Positions 45,958 to 54,753 of a DNA stretch of 64,000 bases are shown piece after piece; within the stretch, counting starts at the first letter, position 1; each line of letters begins with the position of its first letter. The notes beneath the pieces are model-generated. The model saw only the letters and a list, made by a program, of their open reading frames with translations. It did not search any database and was not told the origin of the DNA. Source of the DNA: Pseudalkalibacillus hwajinpoensis (GTDB lineage: Bacteria; Bacillota; Bacilli; Bacillales; Guptibacillaceae); contig NZ_CP156674.1 of assembly GCF_039851965.1 (NCBI RefSeq), positions 2,170,001 through 2,234,000 on the forward strand. Reading direction: 5' to 3'. Position numbers and translations under genes: made by a program.

Positions 45958-46719
45958 TTGGCAAATATCATTGCTGTAGCGAATCAAAAAGGCGGGGTTG
46001 GAAAGACGACAACGTCGGTGAATATAAGTGCATGTCTCGCTTATCTTGGAAGGAAAGTTTTGCTTGTTGATATTGATCCTCAGGGAAATGCTACAAGTGG
46101 TGTTGGAATTGAAAAAGGGGGAATAGAACATTGTGTTTATAATATTCTCGTAGACGATATGGAAGCTGAAGATATCATCCAGGAGACAATTGTAGAAAAT
46201 CTTCATGTTATTCCTTCAACTATTCAGCTTGCTGGTGCAGAAATTGAGCTTGTTCCGACCATTTCCCGGGAATTAAGGTTGAAACGAGCGCTAACGAAAG
46301 TTGAAAAAAAATATGATTATATTATAATAGATTGTCCTCCTTCACTTGGGTTGTTAACGATCAATTCTCTCACGGCTGCGAACGCAGTACTAATTCCTGT
46401 GCAGTGTGAATACTATGCGCTTGAAGGATTGAGTCAGCTGTTAAATACGGTTCGACTCGTGCAGAAACATTTAAATACCGATTTGAAAATTGAAGGTGTT
46501 CTGTTAACAATGCTTGATGCGAGGACGAATCTCGGCATTCAGGTAATCGAGGAAGTTAAAAAATATTTTCAAGAGAAAGTATACCGAGCTATTATCCCCC
46601 GTAATGTGCGATTAAGCGAAGCACCAAGTCACGGGAAACCAATTATTGTATACGATCCAAAATCTCGAGGCGCCGAAGTATATTTAGAACTTGCAAAGGA
46701 AGTGTTAGACAATGGCTAA
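45958..46719 (+). CDS. soj: Chromosome-partitioning ATPase Soj (ParA)
   Basis: ParA-type ATPase; regulates DnaA and, with Spo0J, origin segregation. The 253-residue protein has the deviant Walker A KGGVGKTTT near residues 10-18, VLLVDIDPQGNATSG, and IIIDCPPSLG. The start is TTG at 45958 with GAGAGTGGGTGA upstream, matching the usual N-terminus (ANIIAVANQKGG); the frame is open to 45937. It overlaps spo0J by 8 bases. A Noc-type binding site lies within it at 46261. Confidence 0.95.
   Translation: MANIIAVANQKGGVGKTTTSVNISACLAYLGRKVLLVDIDPQGNATSGVGIEKGGIEHCVYNILVDDMEAEDIIQETIVENLHVIPSTIQLAGAEIELVPTISRELRLKRALTKVEKKYDYIIIDCPPSLGLLTINSLTAANAVLIPVQCEYYALEGLSQLLNTVRLVQKHLNTDLKIEGVLLTMLDARTNLGIQVIEEVKKYFQEKVYRAIIPRNVRLSEAPSHGKPIIVYDPKSRGAEVYLELAKEVLDNG
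46261..46274. other. Noc-binding site (NBS) inside soj
   Basis: ATTTCCCGGGAATT differs by one base from the NBS consensus ATTTCCCGGGAAAT known in B. subtilis. Confidence 0.6.
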
Positions 46720-47557
46720 TCGTGGATTGGGGAAAGGGATTAACGCGTTATTCCCTTCTCAGAATGAGGACGAAATCGTCAAAGAAATCCCCATCAGCGA
46801 TCTGCGCCCAAATCCATATCAACCGAGAAAAACATTTCACAAAGAAGCAATTGAAGAATTAAGTACGTCTATTCAAACATTTGGTGTACTTCAACCATTG
46901 ATTGTCAGACAGAGCATCAAGGGATATGAAATCGTGGTCGGAGAAAGAAGATATCGTGCATCAAAGGAAGCGGGACTTAAAACAGTTCCTGCTGTTGTGA
47001 AAGAGTTATCGGACCAGAAAATGATGGAGATTGCGCTGATTGAAAATCTTCAGCGAGAAAATTTAAATCCAATTGAAGAAGCGCTAGCTTACCAGAAATT
47101 GATGGAGAAAACGGAAGTAACACAGGAGGAGCTTGCTAAGCGTCTCGGTAAAAGCAGGCCACACCTAACGAATTTTCTCCGCTTGCTTCAGCTTCCTTCA
47201 GATGTACAGAATTATATCTCGGAAGGAATGCTTACAATGGGGCATGGTCGTGCTCTTCTTGGACTGAAGAAAAAAGATGATAGAAAGCCTCTAGCTGATC
47301 GAGTAGTAAAAGAAAAAATGAACGTCAGGCAATTGGAGCAGTTGATTACGCAATTGAATGAAAATGTTTCACGTGAAACTAAGAAAGATGAAAAGCCTGA
47401 TCCTTTTCTTAAAGAAAAGGAAAATCGTCTTCGAGAACGGCTTGGCACTTCTGTGTCGATAAAAAGATCCAAGAAAAAAGGGAAAATTGAAATTGAATTT
47501 TTCTCTGAAGAAGACCTTGCTCGAATTCTTGATGTAATTGAAAAAGAAGGTAATTAA
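46712..47557 (+). CDS. spo0J: Chromosome-partitioning protein Spo0J (ParB)
   Basis: CTP-dependent DNA clamp that loads at parS and recruits condensin. The 281-residue protein has the N-terminal Soj-stimulating peptide (ANRGLGKGINALFP), the CTPase motifs VVGERRYRASKEAGL and ENLQRENLNPIEEA, a helix-turn-helix around residues 136-160 (EELAKRLGKSRPHLTNFL), and a C-terminal dimer domain. A parS site is embedded in its 3' third at 47365, as in B. subtilis. The ATG at 46712 lies inside the soj end; AAGGAAGTG precedes it. Confidence 0.96.
   Translation: MANRGLGKGINALFPSQNEDEIVKEIPISDLRPNPYQPRKTFHKEAIEELSTSIQTFGVLQPLIVRQSIKGYEIVVGERRYRASKEAGLKTVPAVVKELSDQKMMEIALIENLQRENLNPIEEALAYQKLMEKTEVTQEELAKRLGKSRPHLTNFLRLLQLPSDVQNYISEGMLTMGHGRALLGLKKKDDRKPLADRVVKEKMNVRQLEQLITQLNENVSRETKKDEKPDPFLKEKENRLRERLGTSVSIKRSKKKGKIEIEFFSEEDLARILDVIEKEGN
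47365..47380. other. parS site inside spo0J
   Basis: TGTTTCACGTGAAACT matches the parS palindrome at 15 of 16 positions. B. subtilis also has a parS in spo0J. Confidence 0.9.
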
Positions 47558-47560
47558 TAA

Positions 47561-47595
47561 AAAGCATAAACTGGGACGCAGTTTATGCTTTTATT
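47561..47595 (+). terminator. Terminator of soj-spo0J
   Basis: AAAGCATAAACTG and its reverse complement, 5-base loop, then TTATT. Confidence 0.8.
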
Positions 47596-47626
47596 ATACA
47601 ATTGACATAAAATTTGAGGTGTTTAT

Positions 47627-48775
47627 GTGATATATCTAGATCAAGCAGCTTCATCTTTTCCAAAGCCACCTGAAGTCGTTCAAGCCATGACAGAAGCTAT
47701 AACCGAGTACGGAGCAAACCCTGGAAGAGGCGGTCATGCGCTATCGAAGCGTGCTGATGATACGATTCGCCGTACCAGAGAGCAGTTGGCAGCGTTTTTT
47801 GGGTTTGATCTTCCTGATCGGGTTTGTTTTACATCGAATGCAACGAGTGCCCTTAATCAGGCTATAAAGGGGTTTCCGTTTGTAGAAGGAGATCATGTTC
47901 TAACAACTTCTTTCGAACATAATTCGGTCCGTCGTCCACTTGAATACATGAAGAAAACAACCGGTATCGTGATTGACTATGTAAATACAGGTGAATCGGA
48001 ATGGTTTGATCTGGAGGCTTTCAAGAGCAATATTACCGATCAAACGAAAATGATTGTCATAACTCACGGGTCAAATTTAACTGGAAAAAAACTTCCACTA
48101 GATGTGATTGGCGCAGTGGCTCGGCAGAAACAGATTCCATTTCTTGTTGATGCTTCTCAAACGGCAGGTGTCCTACCTATTCACATGAAAGAAATGAACA
48201 TTGATATGCTCGCATTCCCCGGTCATAAAGGTTTACTTGGTCCTCAGGGAACGGGAGTCTTAATCGTTGGGGAGGGAATTGAACTTACTCCATTACACCA
48301 TGGTGGAACAGGAAGTCGTTCTGAATTAATTGACCAGCCTGATCTTCTTCCAGAACGACTGGAAAGCGGCACACTGAATACACCGGGCATTGCTGGATTA
48401 TTGGCTGGTCTTGAAGCAGTAAAGCGGATGGGGCTCGATACGATAAGTGAGCACGAAGACCGCCTTGTTTCGCAGCTGATCAATGGATTGAAGAAGATCG
48501 ATTTTGTTCACATTTATGGTCCTGAGCATGATCGCCTTGGTGTAGTACCGTTTACGATAGCGGGAATTGATAGTCAGGAAATAGCGATTATTCTTGATCA
48601 ACATTACAACATAGCTGTACGAGCAGGCCTGCATTGTACGCCTCTAGGCCATGAATCTATTGGAACAATTGAGCATGGCACGGTTCGATTAAGCGTAGGA
48701 CCTTACAATACAAAAGAAGAAATTGAAAAAGTGATCCGGGCAATCGCTCAAATAGTAGAAGGTTACTTTGGCTGA
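47627..48775 (+). CDS. Aminotransferase class V-fold PLP enzyme (cysteine desulfurase-like)
   Basis: A 382-residue fold-type I PLP enzyme of the NifS/CsdA-like group. Visible: H98 stacking residue (TSFEHNSVRRP), D175 and Q178 (VDASQTAGV), the PLP lysine K201 (FPGHKGLLGPQGTG) and a cysteine C337 in GLHCTPLGHES, at the place of the desulfurase active-site loop. It resembles the 'cysteine desulfurase family protein' subfamily whose sulfur acceptor is unknown. The start is GTG 47627 after TTGAGGTG. No Suf or Isc scaffold gene is nearby. Confidence 0.85.
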   Translation: MIYLDQAASSFPKPPEVVQAMTEAITEYGANPGRGGHALSKRADDTIRRTREQLAAFFGFDLPDRVCFTSNATSALNQAIKGFPFVEGDHVLTTSFEHNSVRRPLEYMKKTTGIVIDYVNTGESEWFDLEAFKSNITDQTKMIVITHGSNLTGKKLPLDVIGAVARQKQIPFLVDASQTAGVLPIHMKEMNIDMLAFPGHKGLLGPQGTGVLIVGEGIELTPLHHGGTGSRSELIDQPDLLPERLESGTLNTPGIAGLLAGLEAVKRMGLDTISEHEDRLVSQLINGLKKIDFVHIYGPEHDRLGVVPFTIAGIDSQEIAIILDQHYNIAVRAGLHCTPLGHESIGTIEHGTVRLSVGPYNTKEEIEKVIRAIAQIVEGYFG

Positions 48776-48786
48776 GGAGAGGTAGT

Positions 48787-49500
48787 ATGGTGATTTTAGG
48801 TACTGTTGTAAATGGCGTGGCGATTATAGCAGGTTCATTGATTGGGACGATTAGCAGCAAAATACCAGAACGGATGAAAACGACGATCATGCAGGGGCTT
48901 GCCCTCGTTATCGTCGTCATTGGTCTGCAAATGGCGATGAAGAGTGAACAGTTTCTTATCGTCATTGGTAGCCTGGTTCTTGGTGGAATGCTGGGTGAAT
49001 ACTGGAATCTTGAAGGGAAGCTTGGCAAAGTAGGGAAATGGATTGAGAGAAAAACTGGAGCTACAGCAGAGGGAAGTGTTGCACAAGCTTTCGTAACTGC
49101 TACCCTTGTTTATGTAGTCGGGGCGATGGCGATTCTGGGGGCGCTTGATAGCGGGCTTCGAAATGATCACTCGATTCTTTATACAAAGTCGCTGATAGAT
49201 GGTTTCACAGCCATCATATTTACAGCAACACTTGGGTATGGTGTGTTGTTTTCCGCTTTTCCAGTTATGATTTACCAGGGGTTAATTGCTTTATTTGCCT
49301 CCCAAATTAATCGATTCGTCCCACAGGTCCTCCTTGACGCCTTTATAACTGAGATTACATCAGCGGGAGGAATCATGATCCTAGCTATTGGTTTAAATTT
49401 ACTCGGCATTATTAAAATTAGGGTAGCAAACTTTCTTCCAGCCCTTTTAGTAGCGGCCGGGCTAGTTACCCTGGTTCATCTGGCTCCGTCTTTATTTTAA
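48787..49500 (+). CDS. DUF554 membrane protein
   Basis: A 237-residue integral membrane protein of the DUF554 family (B. subtilis YdfK, E. coli YqgA). It begins with GTVVNGVAIIAGSLIG, has about seven hydrophobic segments and the conserved DGFTAIIFTATLGYGVLFSA. Function unknown; a transporter is often assumed. The start ATG 48787 lies 11 bases after the aminotransferase stop, with GAGGAGAGG upstream, so the two are probably cotranscribed. Confidence 0.88.
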   Translation: MVILGTVVNGVAIIAGSLIGTISSKIPERMKTTIMQGLALVIVVIGLQMAMKSEQFLIVIGSLVLGGMLGEYWNLEGKLGKVGKWIERKTGATAEGSVAQAFVTATLVYVVGAMAILGALDSGLRNDHSILYTKSLIDGFTAIIFTATLGYGVLFSAFPVMIYQGLIALFASQINRFVPQVLLDAFITEITSAGGIMILAIGLNLLGIIKIRVANFLPALLVAAGLVTLVHLAPSLF

Positions 49501-49505
49501 AAAAA

Positions 49506-49543
49506 CCCTTTCCGGGTAAAAGATTCCAGGAAAGGGATTTTTT
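49506..49543. terminator. Bidirectional terminator between DUF554 gene and yyaC
   Basis: CCCTTTCC / GGAAAGGG around a 15-base loop, with T-runs of seven on both strands. Confidence 0.85.
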
Positions 49544-50172
49544 TATGGGAGCTGGAGCAGGTCGTCTCCCCAGGTTGAACGTTTTTTTCTCTCTGGATGT
49601 ATATCACTTGCATAAGCTTCAAGTGCTTGATGAAGGCTTAGAGCCATGATATCTGCCATTTTCATGACAAGATTCAATCGTGTGTTTTGCAAAACAAAAT
49701 ACTCCATAAATCCACTTACATTCACAATCCCGGTTAAATGGATTGCTCCTACCTCAGGAAGTTCCTTTTTCACTCCGGCACCTGGTTTAACAGGTCCCTC
49801 TCCTGCTGTAATAATCCCTACTGAATGAAGGCGTCCAAGACAGGCATCAATCCCGATGATAAACGGGTTTCGATGCTGTTGATCAATCGTGTCCATCACC
49901 TCATTTAAATTTACAGCATGAACAGGAGACTCGAGCGTACCATATACCGTAGCCTCTAGCTTGAGCTCTTGTAATTTGCTTCCAACAAGAGGACCGAGTG
50001 CATCCCCCGTTGAGCGATCCGTACCGATACAGACAATTACAATGGAATCCGCTTTTCGCTCTGGTAGCAGAAGGGAAACCCTCTCACTAAGTGTTTGTAT
50101 AGCAAGAGTATCCTCATGATGGATTCGATAAGCAGCAGGCTTTTTTTGAAAAAACTTGTCTCGAAGATTCAT
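49543..50172 (-). CDS. yyaC: Spore germination-protease-like protein YyaC
   Basis: A 209-residue protein of the YyaC/DUF1256 family, structurally related to the spore protease GPR, as I remember it. Typical stretches: IVCIGTDRSTGDALGPLVG near 45-63, GIDACLGRLHSVGII and GIVNVSGFMEY. It is conserved in spore formers and usually made in the forespore, so its presence supports a sporulating host. I chose ATG 50172 because AAAGGAGAG lies 7 bases upstream; the frame is open to 50265. It is divergent from the transporter gene at 50298. Confidence 0.88.
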   Translation of the reverse strand: MNLRDKFFQKKPAAYRIHHEDTLAIQTLSERVSLLLPERKADSIVIVCIGTDRSTGDALGPLVGSKLQELKLEATVYGTLESPVHAVNLNEVMDTIDQQHRNPFIIGIDACLGRLHSVGIITAGEGPVKPGAGVKKELPEVGAIHLTGIVNVSGFMEYFVLQNTRLNLVMKMADIMALSLHQALEAYASDIHPERKKRSTWGDDLLQLP

Positions 50173-50297
50173 AGGATTCTCTCCTTTGTAATAGTAGTAA
50201 CAGTATACGGAATCTTTAAGCGATCTATACATAAAGCTACAGATTTTACTTGTTATTTGCTTCATTCGCTAAGCAAATTGACTGAGGAGGGAATGCC

Positions 50298-51320
50298 ATG
50301 TGGAGCGGTGGATTCAAATGGCTGTTTCTTATATTAGGAACGATGATTGGTGCAGGATATGCGTCTGGGAGGGAATTATGGCAATTTTTTGGACATGAGA
50401 GCGTTCTAGCAATTGCCTTATTTACAGTGATGTTTTCGATTTGTTGCTATGTGATTATGAAAATAAGCTTTGAAACAAATTCTAGCCACTACATTCCAAT
50501 TCTAGAGCGATTGGTTGGGAAAAGACTAACAGGAATTTATGATGTGCTGATTATTCTTTATTTATTTACAACAACGATTGTCATGTTTGCAGGAGGCGGC
50601 GCTACAATGGAAGTTGTCCATTTGCCATACTGGTTGGGTATTGGCATTCTTGCCGCCCTTGTTATTGTGCTCTTCTTCTGGGATATAAACGGTATGCTCT
50701 CAATGAATGCATTGATTCTCCCTTTACTTATTCTCCTCTTACTTGCCGTGCTTATTCTTTTTATTAACTCTAACGAGAATGCGATGCTTTTTGATTTGGC
50801 TAAACAATCGAACTGGCCGGCGGCATTCACCTTCACGGCTCTTAATATTCTGCCTCTTGTAGCGGTTCTTTCAGCTGTTGGTCATCAAATTAAATCAAAA
50901 GGAGAAATCTGGATTGCAAGTATTGGGAGTGGCATCATTCTAGGAGGGGTTTCATTTCTCTATAATCAATCACTAATTCAAGTAGCACATGATTTACTCG
51001 TCTATGAAATTCCTTTATTCGCGATTTTGAAAAACTATCCGTATTATATGATTCTCATTATGTCAGTATTGTTATGGTCAGCGATCTACACAACAGCAGT
51101 GAGTGGTGTTTTTGGACTGACCGCAAGATTCCGAGATATACTCGGTCTTCCTTTATGGGTTATTGCCTTTCTAGTAGTAGCAATTATGCTTCCATTTACA
51201 ACATTTGGTTTTTCAACACTAGTTGGTTTTTTATACCCTCTATACGGGGTTCTTAATCTCTATATTTTAGCATCTATCTTGATTTTCCCGGTTCTAAAAA
51301 GGTATGATTTGTTATCATAA
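50298..51320 (+). CDS. YkvI-family membrane protein (APC-type transporter fold)
   Basis: A 340-residue integral membrane protein with about ten hydrophobic segments. The N-terminal LGTMIGAGYASGRELWQFF is the unwound helix motif of the APC/LeuT-fold superfamily and typical of the YkvI family. The substrate is unknown; amino acids or related solutes are plausible. The start ATG 50298 has GAGGAGGG 6 bases upstream. The MscS channel gene follows after 25 bases and may be cotranscribed. Confidence 0.8.
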   Translation: MWSGGFKWLFLILGTMIGAGYASGRELWQFFGHESVLAIALFTVMFSICCYVIMKISFETNSSHYIPILERLVGKRLTGIYDVLIILYLFTTTIVMFAGGGATMEVVHLPYWLGIGILAALVIVLFFWDINGMLSMNALILPLLILLLLAVLILFINSNENAMLFDLAKQSNWPAAFTFTALNILPLVAVLSAVGHQIKSKGEIWIASIGSGIILGGVSFLYNQSLIQVAHDLLVYEIPLFAILKNYPYYMILIMSVLLWSAIYTTAVSGVFGLTARFRDILGLPLWVIAFLVVAIMLPFTTFGFSTLVGFLYPLYGVLNLYILASILIFPVLKRYDLLS

Positions 51321-51345
51321 CACTAAAAACTGGGAGGGATGATGG

Positions 51346-52215
51346 GTGGATTGGTTAGAGCCAATTTGGAGAACTGCCTACGATTATTTATCCAATCGTG
51401 AGCTCTGGATTAACCTATCAGCCAGCACGCTTAAAATTATTGCTATTTTGGTCGGGACATGGATTTTTCTTCGAATCGCAAAATCAGCTCTTAGTCAAAT
51501 ATTTGCCATTCGTTTAAAAAGTCCTCTTCGATTATCGGAACGAAGAGAAGCTACGCTCATTCGATTAATCGAAAATATCCTGACATATGCAACTTATTTT
51601 ATTGCTCTGGTCATGATTTTAAGTGAGTTTGAAGTGGATGTACGAACGTTAATAGCTGGGGCTGGAGTTGTGGGTCTAGCCGTTGGTTTTGGTGCTCAAA
51701 ACCTTGTCCGTGACATTATCACTGGCTTTTTTATCATTTTTGAAAAACAATTCTCTGTAGGTGACTATGTTCGCATTTCTGGAATCGAAGGGTTTGTGGA
51801 GGAGATCGGTTTACGTGTCACGAAAATTAAAAGCTGGACAGGAGAACTCCACATTCTACCGAATGGTAATATTAATCAAGTGACGAACTACTCGATTCAT
51901 AATAGTGTTGCTGTAGTGGATGTTAGCATCGCTTATGAAGAACAAATACAAGAAGCAGAAGAAATTATTATAGAGTTGATGGACGAGCTTTATAAGAAGT
52001 TTGATGCCATGATCGTAAAACCGGAGTATCTTGGTGTACAAACACTCGGCCCTTCAGAGGTTGTTCTCCGAATTATTTCAGAAGTGCAACCAATGGAGCA
52101 TTGGGCAATCGGCCGTGAAATCCGTAAAGAAGTCAAGCAGCGCCTTGATGAGAGAGGAATTGAAATACCATTCCCTCGCGTTGTCATGTACCAGCGTGAT
52201 CAACAGGTGAAGTGA
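51346..52215 (+). CDS. Small-conductance mechanosensitive channel (MscS family)
   Basis: Tension-gated channel that releases solutes on osmotic downshock. The 289-residue protein has three membrane segments: one near 24-44, one near 80-95, and the pore helix TM3 with Gly/Ala packing (AGAGVVGLAVGFGAQNLVRD at about 104-123). The beta domain signature FSVGDYVRISGIEGFVEEIG and an alpha/beta C-terminus follow. The start is GTG 51346 with GGGAGGG 6 bases upstream. It precedes yyzM and ychF. Confidence 0.92.
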   Translation: MDWLEPIWRTAYDYLSNRELWINLSASTLKIIAILVGTWIFLRIAKSALSQIFAIRLKSPLRLSERREATLIRLIENILTYATYFIALVMILSEFEVDVRTLIAGAGVVGLAVGFGAQNLVRDIITGFFIIFEKQFSVGDYVRISGIEGFVEEIGLRVTKIKSWTGELHILPNGNINQVTNYSIHNSVAVVDVSIAYEEQIQEAEEIIIELMDELYKKFDAMIVKPEYLGVQTLGPSEVVLRIISEVQPMEHWAIGREIRKEVKQRLDERGIEIPFPRVVMYQRDQQVK

Positions 52216-52243
52216 AAGAAAAAGCATAAAGGGGTGGATCCTG

Positions 52244-52441
52244 ATGTCTGAGAAAGAATTTGGTTTAAAAGACGTAGTTGAAATGAAAAAAGCTCATCCT
52301 TGTGGTGAGAATCGCTGGAAAGTCATTCGAATGGGGGCGGACATACGGATAAAATGTCTTGGATGTGAGCACAGCGTAATGCTGCCCCGAAAAGAGTTTT
52401 CTAGAAAACTCAAAAAAGTTCTTGAGCATGCTGAATCCTGA
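52244..52441 (+). CDS. yyzM: DUF951 protein YyzM
   Basis: A 65-residue protein of the DUF951 family: LKDVVEMKKAHPCGENRWKV and IRIKCLGCEHSVMLPRKEF. Two conserved cysteine positions (CxxC in KCLGCE) and an HPCG motif suggest a small metal-binding or nucleic-acid-binding fold. It stands between mscS and ychF, its usual place. ATG 52244 has AAGGGGTGGATCCTG upstream. Confidence 0.9.
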   Translation: MSEKEFGLKDVVEMKKAHPCGENRWKVIRMGADIRIKCLGCEHSVMLPRKEFSRKLKKVLEHAES

Positions 52442-52467
52442 CCGTCCTTATAAGGGCGGTCTTTTTC
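52440..52467 (+). terminator. Terminator after yyzM
   Basis: GACCGTCCT / AGGGCGGTC (one G-T pair) with a short loop, then TTTTT. Confidence 0.8.
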
Positions 52468-52630
52468 GATGAAAGCTAAAGGAGGAAGCTTGTTTTTTTG
52501 CATTTCCATCTCTATAATTGACAAGGTATGTCGTTTGTTGAACAAGATCACATTGACCGTTTAATGGCTAATTCAGCCGTGCTTATAAAATAACGCCTAT
52601 TAAGGCAGATACGTTGAAGGAGTGACCGAG

Positions 52631-53731
52631 ATGGCATTAACCACCGGTATTGTAGGACTTCCAAATGTTGGGAAGTCAACATTATTTAACGCAATTACGC
52701 AGGCTGGAGCGGAATCAGCTAACTATCCATTCTGTACGATTGATCCGAACATTGGAATTGTTGAAGTTCCAGACGAGCGTCTTCAAAAATTAACAGAGCT
52801 TGTAAAGCCAAAGAAAACCGTTCCAACTGCTTTTGAATTTACTGATATTGCAGGAATTGTAAAAGGAGCCAGCAAAGGGGAAGGTCTAGGTAATAAATTC
52901 CTTTCACACATTCGTCAGGTTGACGCGATTTCCCAAGTTGTTCGCTGCTTTGACGATGAAAATATTACGCACGTATCTGGTAAAGTAGATCCGATTTCTG
53001 ATATTGAAACAATTAATCTTGAGCTAGTGCTTGCTGATCTTGAATCAGTTGATAAGCGCATTGCTCGTGTTCAAAAAATGGCGAAGCAAAAAGACAAGGA
53101 AGCACTAGCTGAGTTTAACGTTCTTACGAAGCTGAAGGAAGCGTTCGAAGAAGAACTGCCTGCTCGTAGTGTGGAATTAACAGAAGAAGAAGAGAAGATT
53201 GTTTACGGGCTTCACCTATTAACGAAAAAGCCGGTTCTTTACGTTGCAAACGTTGATGAAGATGATCTTCTTGACCCTTCTGACAACGAGTATGTTGCTA
53301 AGGTTCGTGAATATGCTGCGAAAGAAGGTGCTGAAGTTATCGTTGTATGTGCGAAAATCGAGTCTGAACTTGCAGAGCTTGATGGTGAAGAGAAAGACGC
53401 ATTTCTTGAAGATATCGGCATCTCTGAGCCAGGCTTAAACAAATTAATCCGTGCTTCATATGATCTCCTTGGTCTTGCTACTTATTTTACTGCAGGTGAA
53501 CAGGAAGTACGGGCATGGACATTCCGTCTTGGAATGAAAGCTCCTCAAGCAGCGGGAATTATCCATACAGATTTTGAACGTGGCTTTATTCGAGCTGAAA
53601 TTGTCGCTTATGATGACCTTGTTAATGCAGGCACAATGGCAGTTGCAAAGGAAAAAGGAAAAGTACGTCTTGAAGGAAAAGAGTACATCGTGAAAGACGG
53701 AGATGTTATCCATTTCCGCTTTAACGTATAA
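52631..53731 (+). CDS. ychF: Redox-regulated ATPase/GTPase YchF (OLA1 family)
   Basis: A 366-residue Obg-related P-loop protein that prefers ATP and binds ribosomes. It has G1 GLPNVGKST at 8-16, G3 DIAGIVKGAS, a helical insertion, and a C-terminal TGS domain ending in GDVIHFRFNV. The start ATG 52631 has GGAGTGA 8 bases upstream; a GTG at 52622 in frame lies within that site. Length equals B. subtilis YyaF. Confidence 0.96.
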   Translation: MALTTGIVGLPNVGKSTLFNAITQAGAESANYPFCTIDPNIGIVEVPDERLQKLTELVKPKKTVPTAFEFTDIAGIVKGASKGEGLGNKFLSHIRQVDAISQVVRCFDDENITHVSGKVDPISDIETINLELVLADLESVDKRIARVQKMAKQKDKEALAEFNVLTKLKEAFEEELPARSVELTEEEEKIVYGLHLLTKKPVLYVANVDEDDLLDPSDNEYVAKVREYAAKEGAEVIVVCAKIESELAELDGEEKDAFLEDIGISEPGLNKLIRASYDLLGLATYFTAGEQEVRAWTFRLGMKAPQAAGIIHTDFERGFIRAEIVAYDDLVNAGTMAVAKEKGKVRLEGKEYIVKDGDVIHFRFNV

Positions 53732-53744
53732 ATAGAATTTCAAC

Positions 53745-53773
53745 TTGCTAATAGAGAGCTAATTTGGTATAAT
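53745..53773 (+). promoter_or_regulatory. Promoter of rpsF-ssb-rpsR
   Basis: TTGCTA (53745-53750) and TATAAT (53768-53773) with a 17-base spacer. Confidence 0.85.
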
Positions 53774-53779
53774 CTAAAG

Positions 53780-53854
53780 CTGTGAGTAATTATCTTTGTA
53801 TACTTACTCCTTGCTCTTATTTAAGAGCCGTTAGACCAAAAGGAGGTGAACGGA
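53780..53854 (+). promoter_or_regulatory. S6:S18 ribosomal-protein leader of rpsF
   Basis: The leader folds as GAGTAA / TTACTC around an A/T loop, followed by the hairpin GCTCTTA-TT-TAAGAGC and the conserved CCG next to it (GAGCCGTTAGACC). This is the pattern of the autoregulatory element bound by the S6:S18 complex. It ends at the ribosome site AAAGGAGGTG. Confidence 0.75.
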
Positions 53855-54151
53855 ATGCGTAACTACGAAATTATGTACATTATCCGTCCAAACATTGAAG
53901 AGGATGCACAGAAAGCTCTTGTTGAGCGTTTCAACGGAATCCTTACAGACAATGGTGCGGAAATTAATGAAGCTAAAGAAATGGGTAAGAAGCGTCTTGC
54001 TTATGAAATCGAGAATTTCAACAGCGGGATCTACATGCTTCTTAACATTAACAGTAATACTGAAGCGATTGAGGAATTCAGCCGTTTGATGAAAATCAAC
54101 GACGATGTTCTTCGTTTCATGACGATCAACCTAGAAGAAGCTAAAAAGTAA
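53855..54151 (+). CDS. rpsF: 30S ribosomal protein S6
   Basis: A 98-residue protein beginning MRNYEIMYIIRPN, with the conserved GKKRLAYEIENFNSGIYML. It binds S18 on the 30S platform. I chose ATG 53855 (AGGAGG 9 bases upstream) rather than the GTG at 53846. It is the first gene of rpsF-ssb-rpsR, probably controlled by the S6:S18 leader. Confidence 0.97.
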   Translation: MRNYEIMYIIRPNIEEDAQKALVERFNGILTDNGAEINEAKEMGKKRLAYEIENFNSGIYMLLNINSNTEAIEEFSRLMKINDDVLRFMTINLEEAKK

Positions 54152-54177
54152 TTGTTCTATAAATAGGAGGGGTTCTG

Positions 54178-54690
54178 ATGCTGAATCGCGTCGTATTAGT
54201 TGGACGTTTAACAAAAGACCCTGAATTGCGTTATACCCCTAGTGGCGTAGCGGTTGCGAACTTCACACTTGCTGTGAATCGCCCGTTTACGAATCAGCAG
54301 GGAGACCGCGAAGCTGATTTTATCAACATTGTTGTATGGCGCAGACAGGCAGAAAATGCAGCCAATTTCTTGAAAAAAGGCAGCCTTGCTGGTGTAGATG
54401 GACGAGTTCAGACTCGCTCTTATGATAATAGCCAGGGACAGCGTGTGTTTGTGACAGAAGTGATGGCTGAAAGCGTCCAATTTCTCGAGCCTAAAGGTGC
54501 AAACCAGGGCGGTGGCGGAAGCGGCAACAGTAGTAACTACGGTGGCGGCAACCAAAACAGAGAAACCGGCGGTTACGGGAATCAGAACCAAAATCGTGAT
54601 AACAACCGTGATCACTCCAATTTTGGAGATGACCCGTTTGCGAGCGATGGCAAGCCAATCGACATTTCAGATGATGACTTGCCGTTCTAA
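54178..54690 (+). CDS. ssbA: Single-stranded DNA-binding protein SsbA
   Basis: Coats single-stranded DNA during replication and repair. The 170-residue protein has an OB fold (1-105: MLNRVVLVGRLTKDPELRY, then FINIVVWRRQAENAANFLKKG), a Gly/Asn/Gln-rich linker (110-150) and the acidic tip DDDLPF that recruits partner proteins. The start ATG 54178 has AGGAGGGG upstream. It is located between rpsF and rpsR. Confidence 0.97.
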   Translation: MLNRVVLVGRLTKDPELRYTPSGVAVANFTLAVNRPFTNQQGDREADFINIVVWRRQAENAANFLKKGSLAGVDGRVQTRSYDNSQGQRVFVTEVMAESVQFLEPKGANQGGGGSGNSSNYGGGNQNRETGGYGNQNQNRDNNRDHSNFGDDPFASDGKPIDISDDDLPF

Positions 54691-54753
54691 TACTCTCTGT
54701 TTCGAGCGGTGAAAACAGAGAACGAATTTTAAATGCAAAGGAGGTAACTACCC

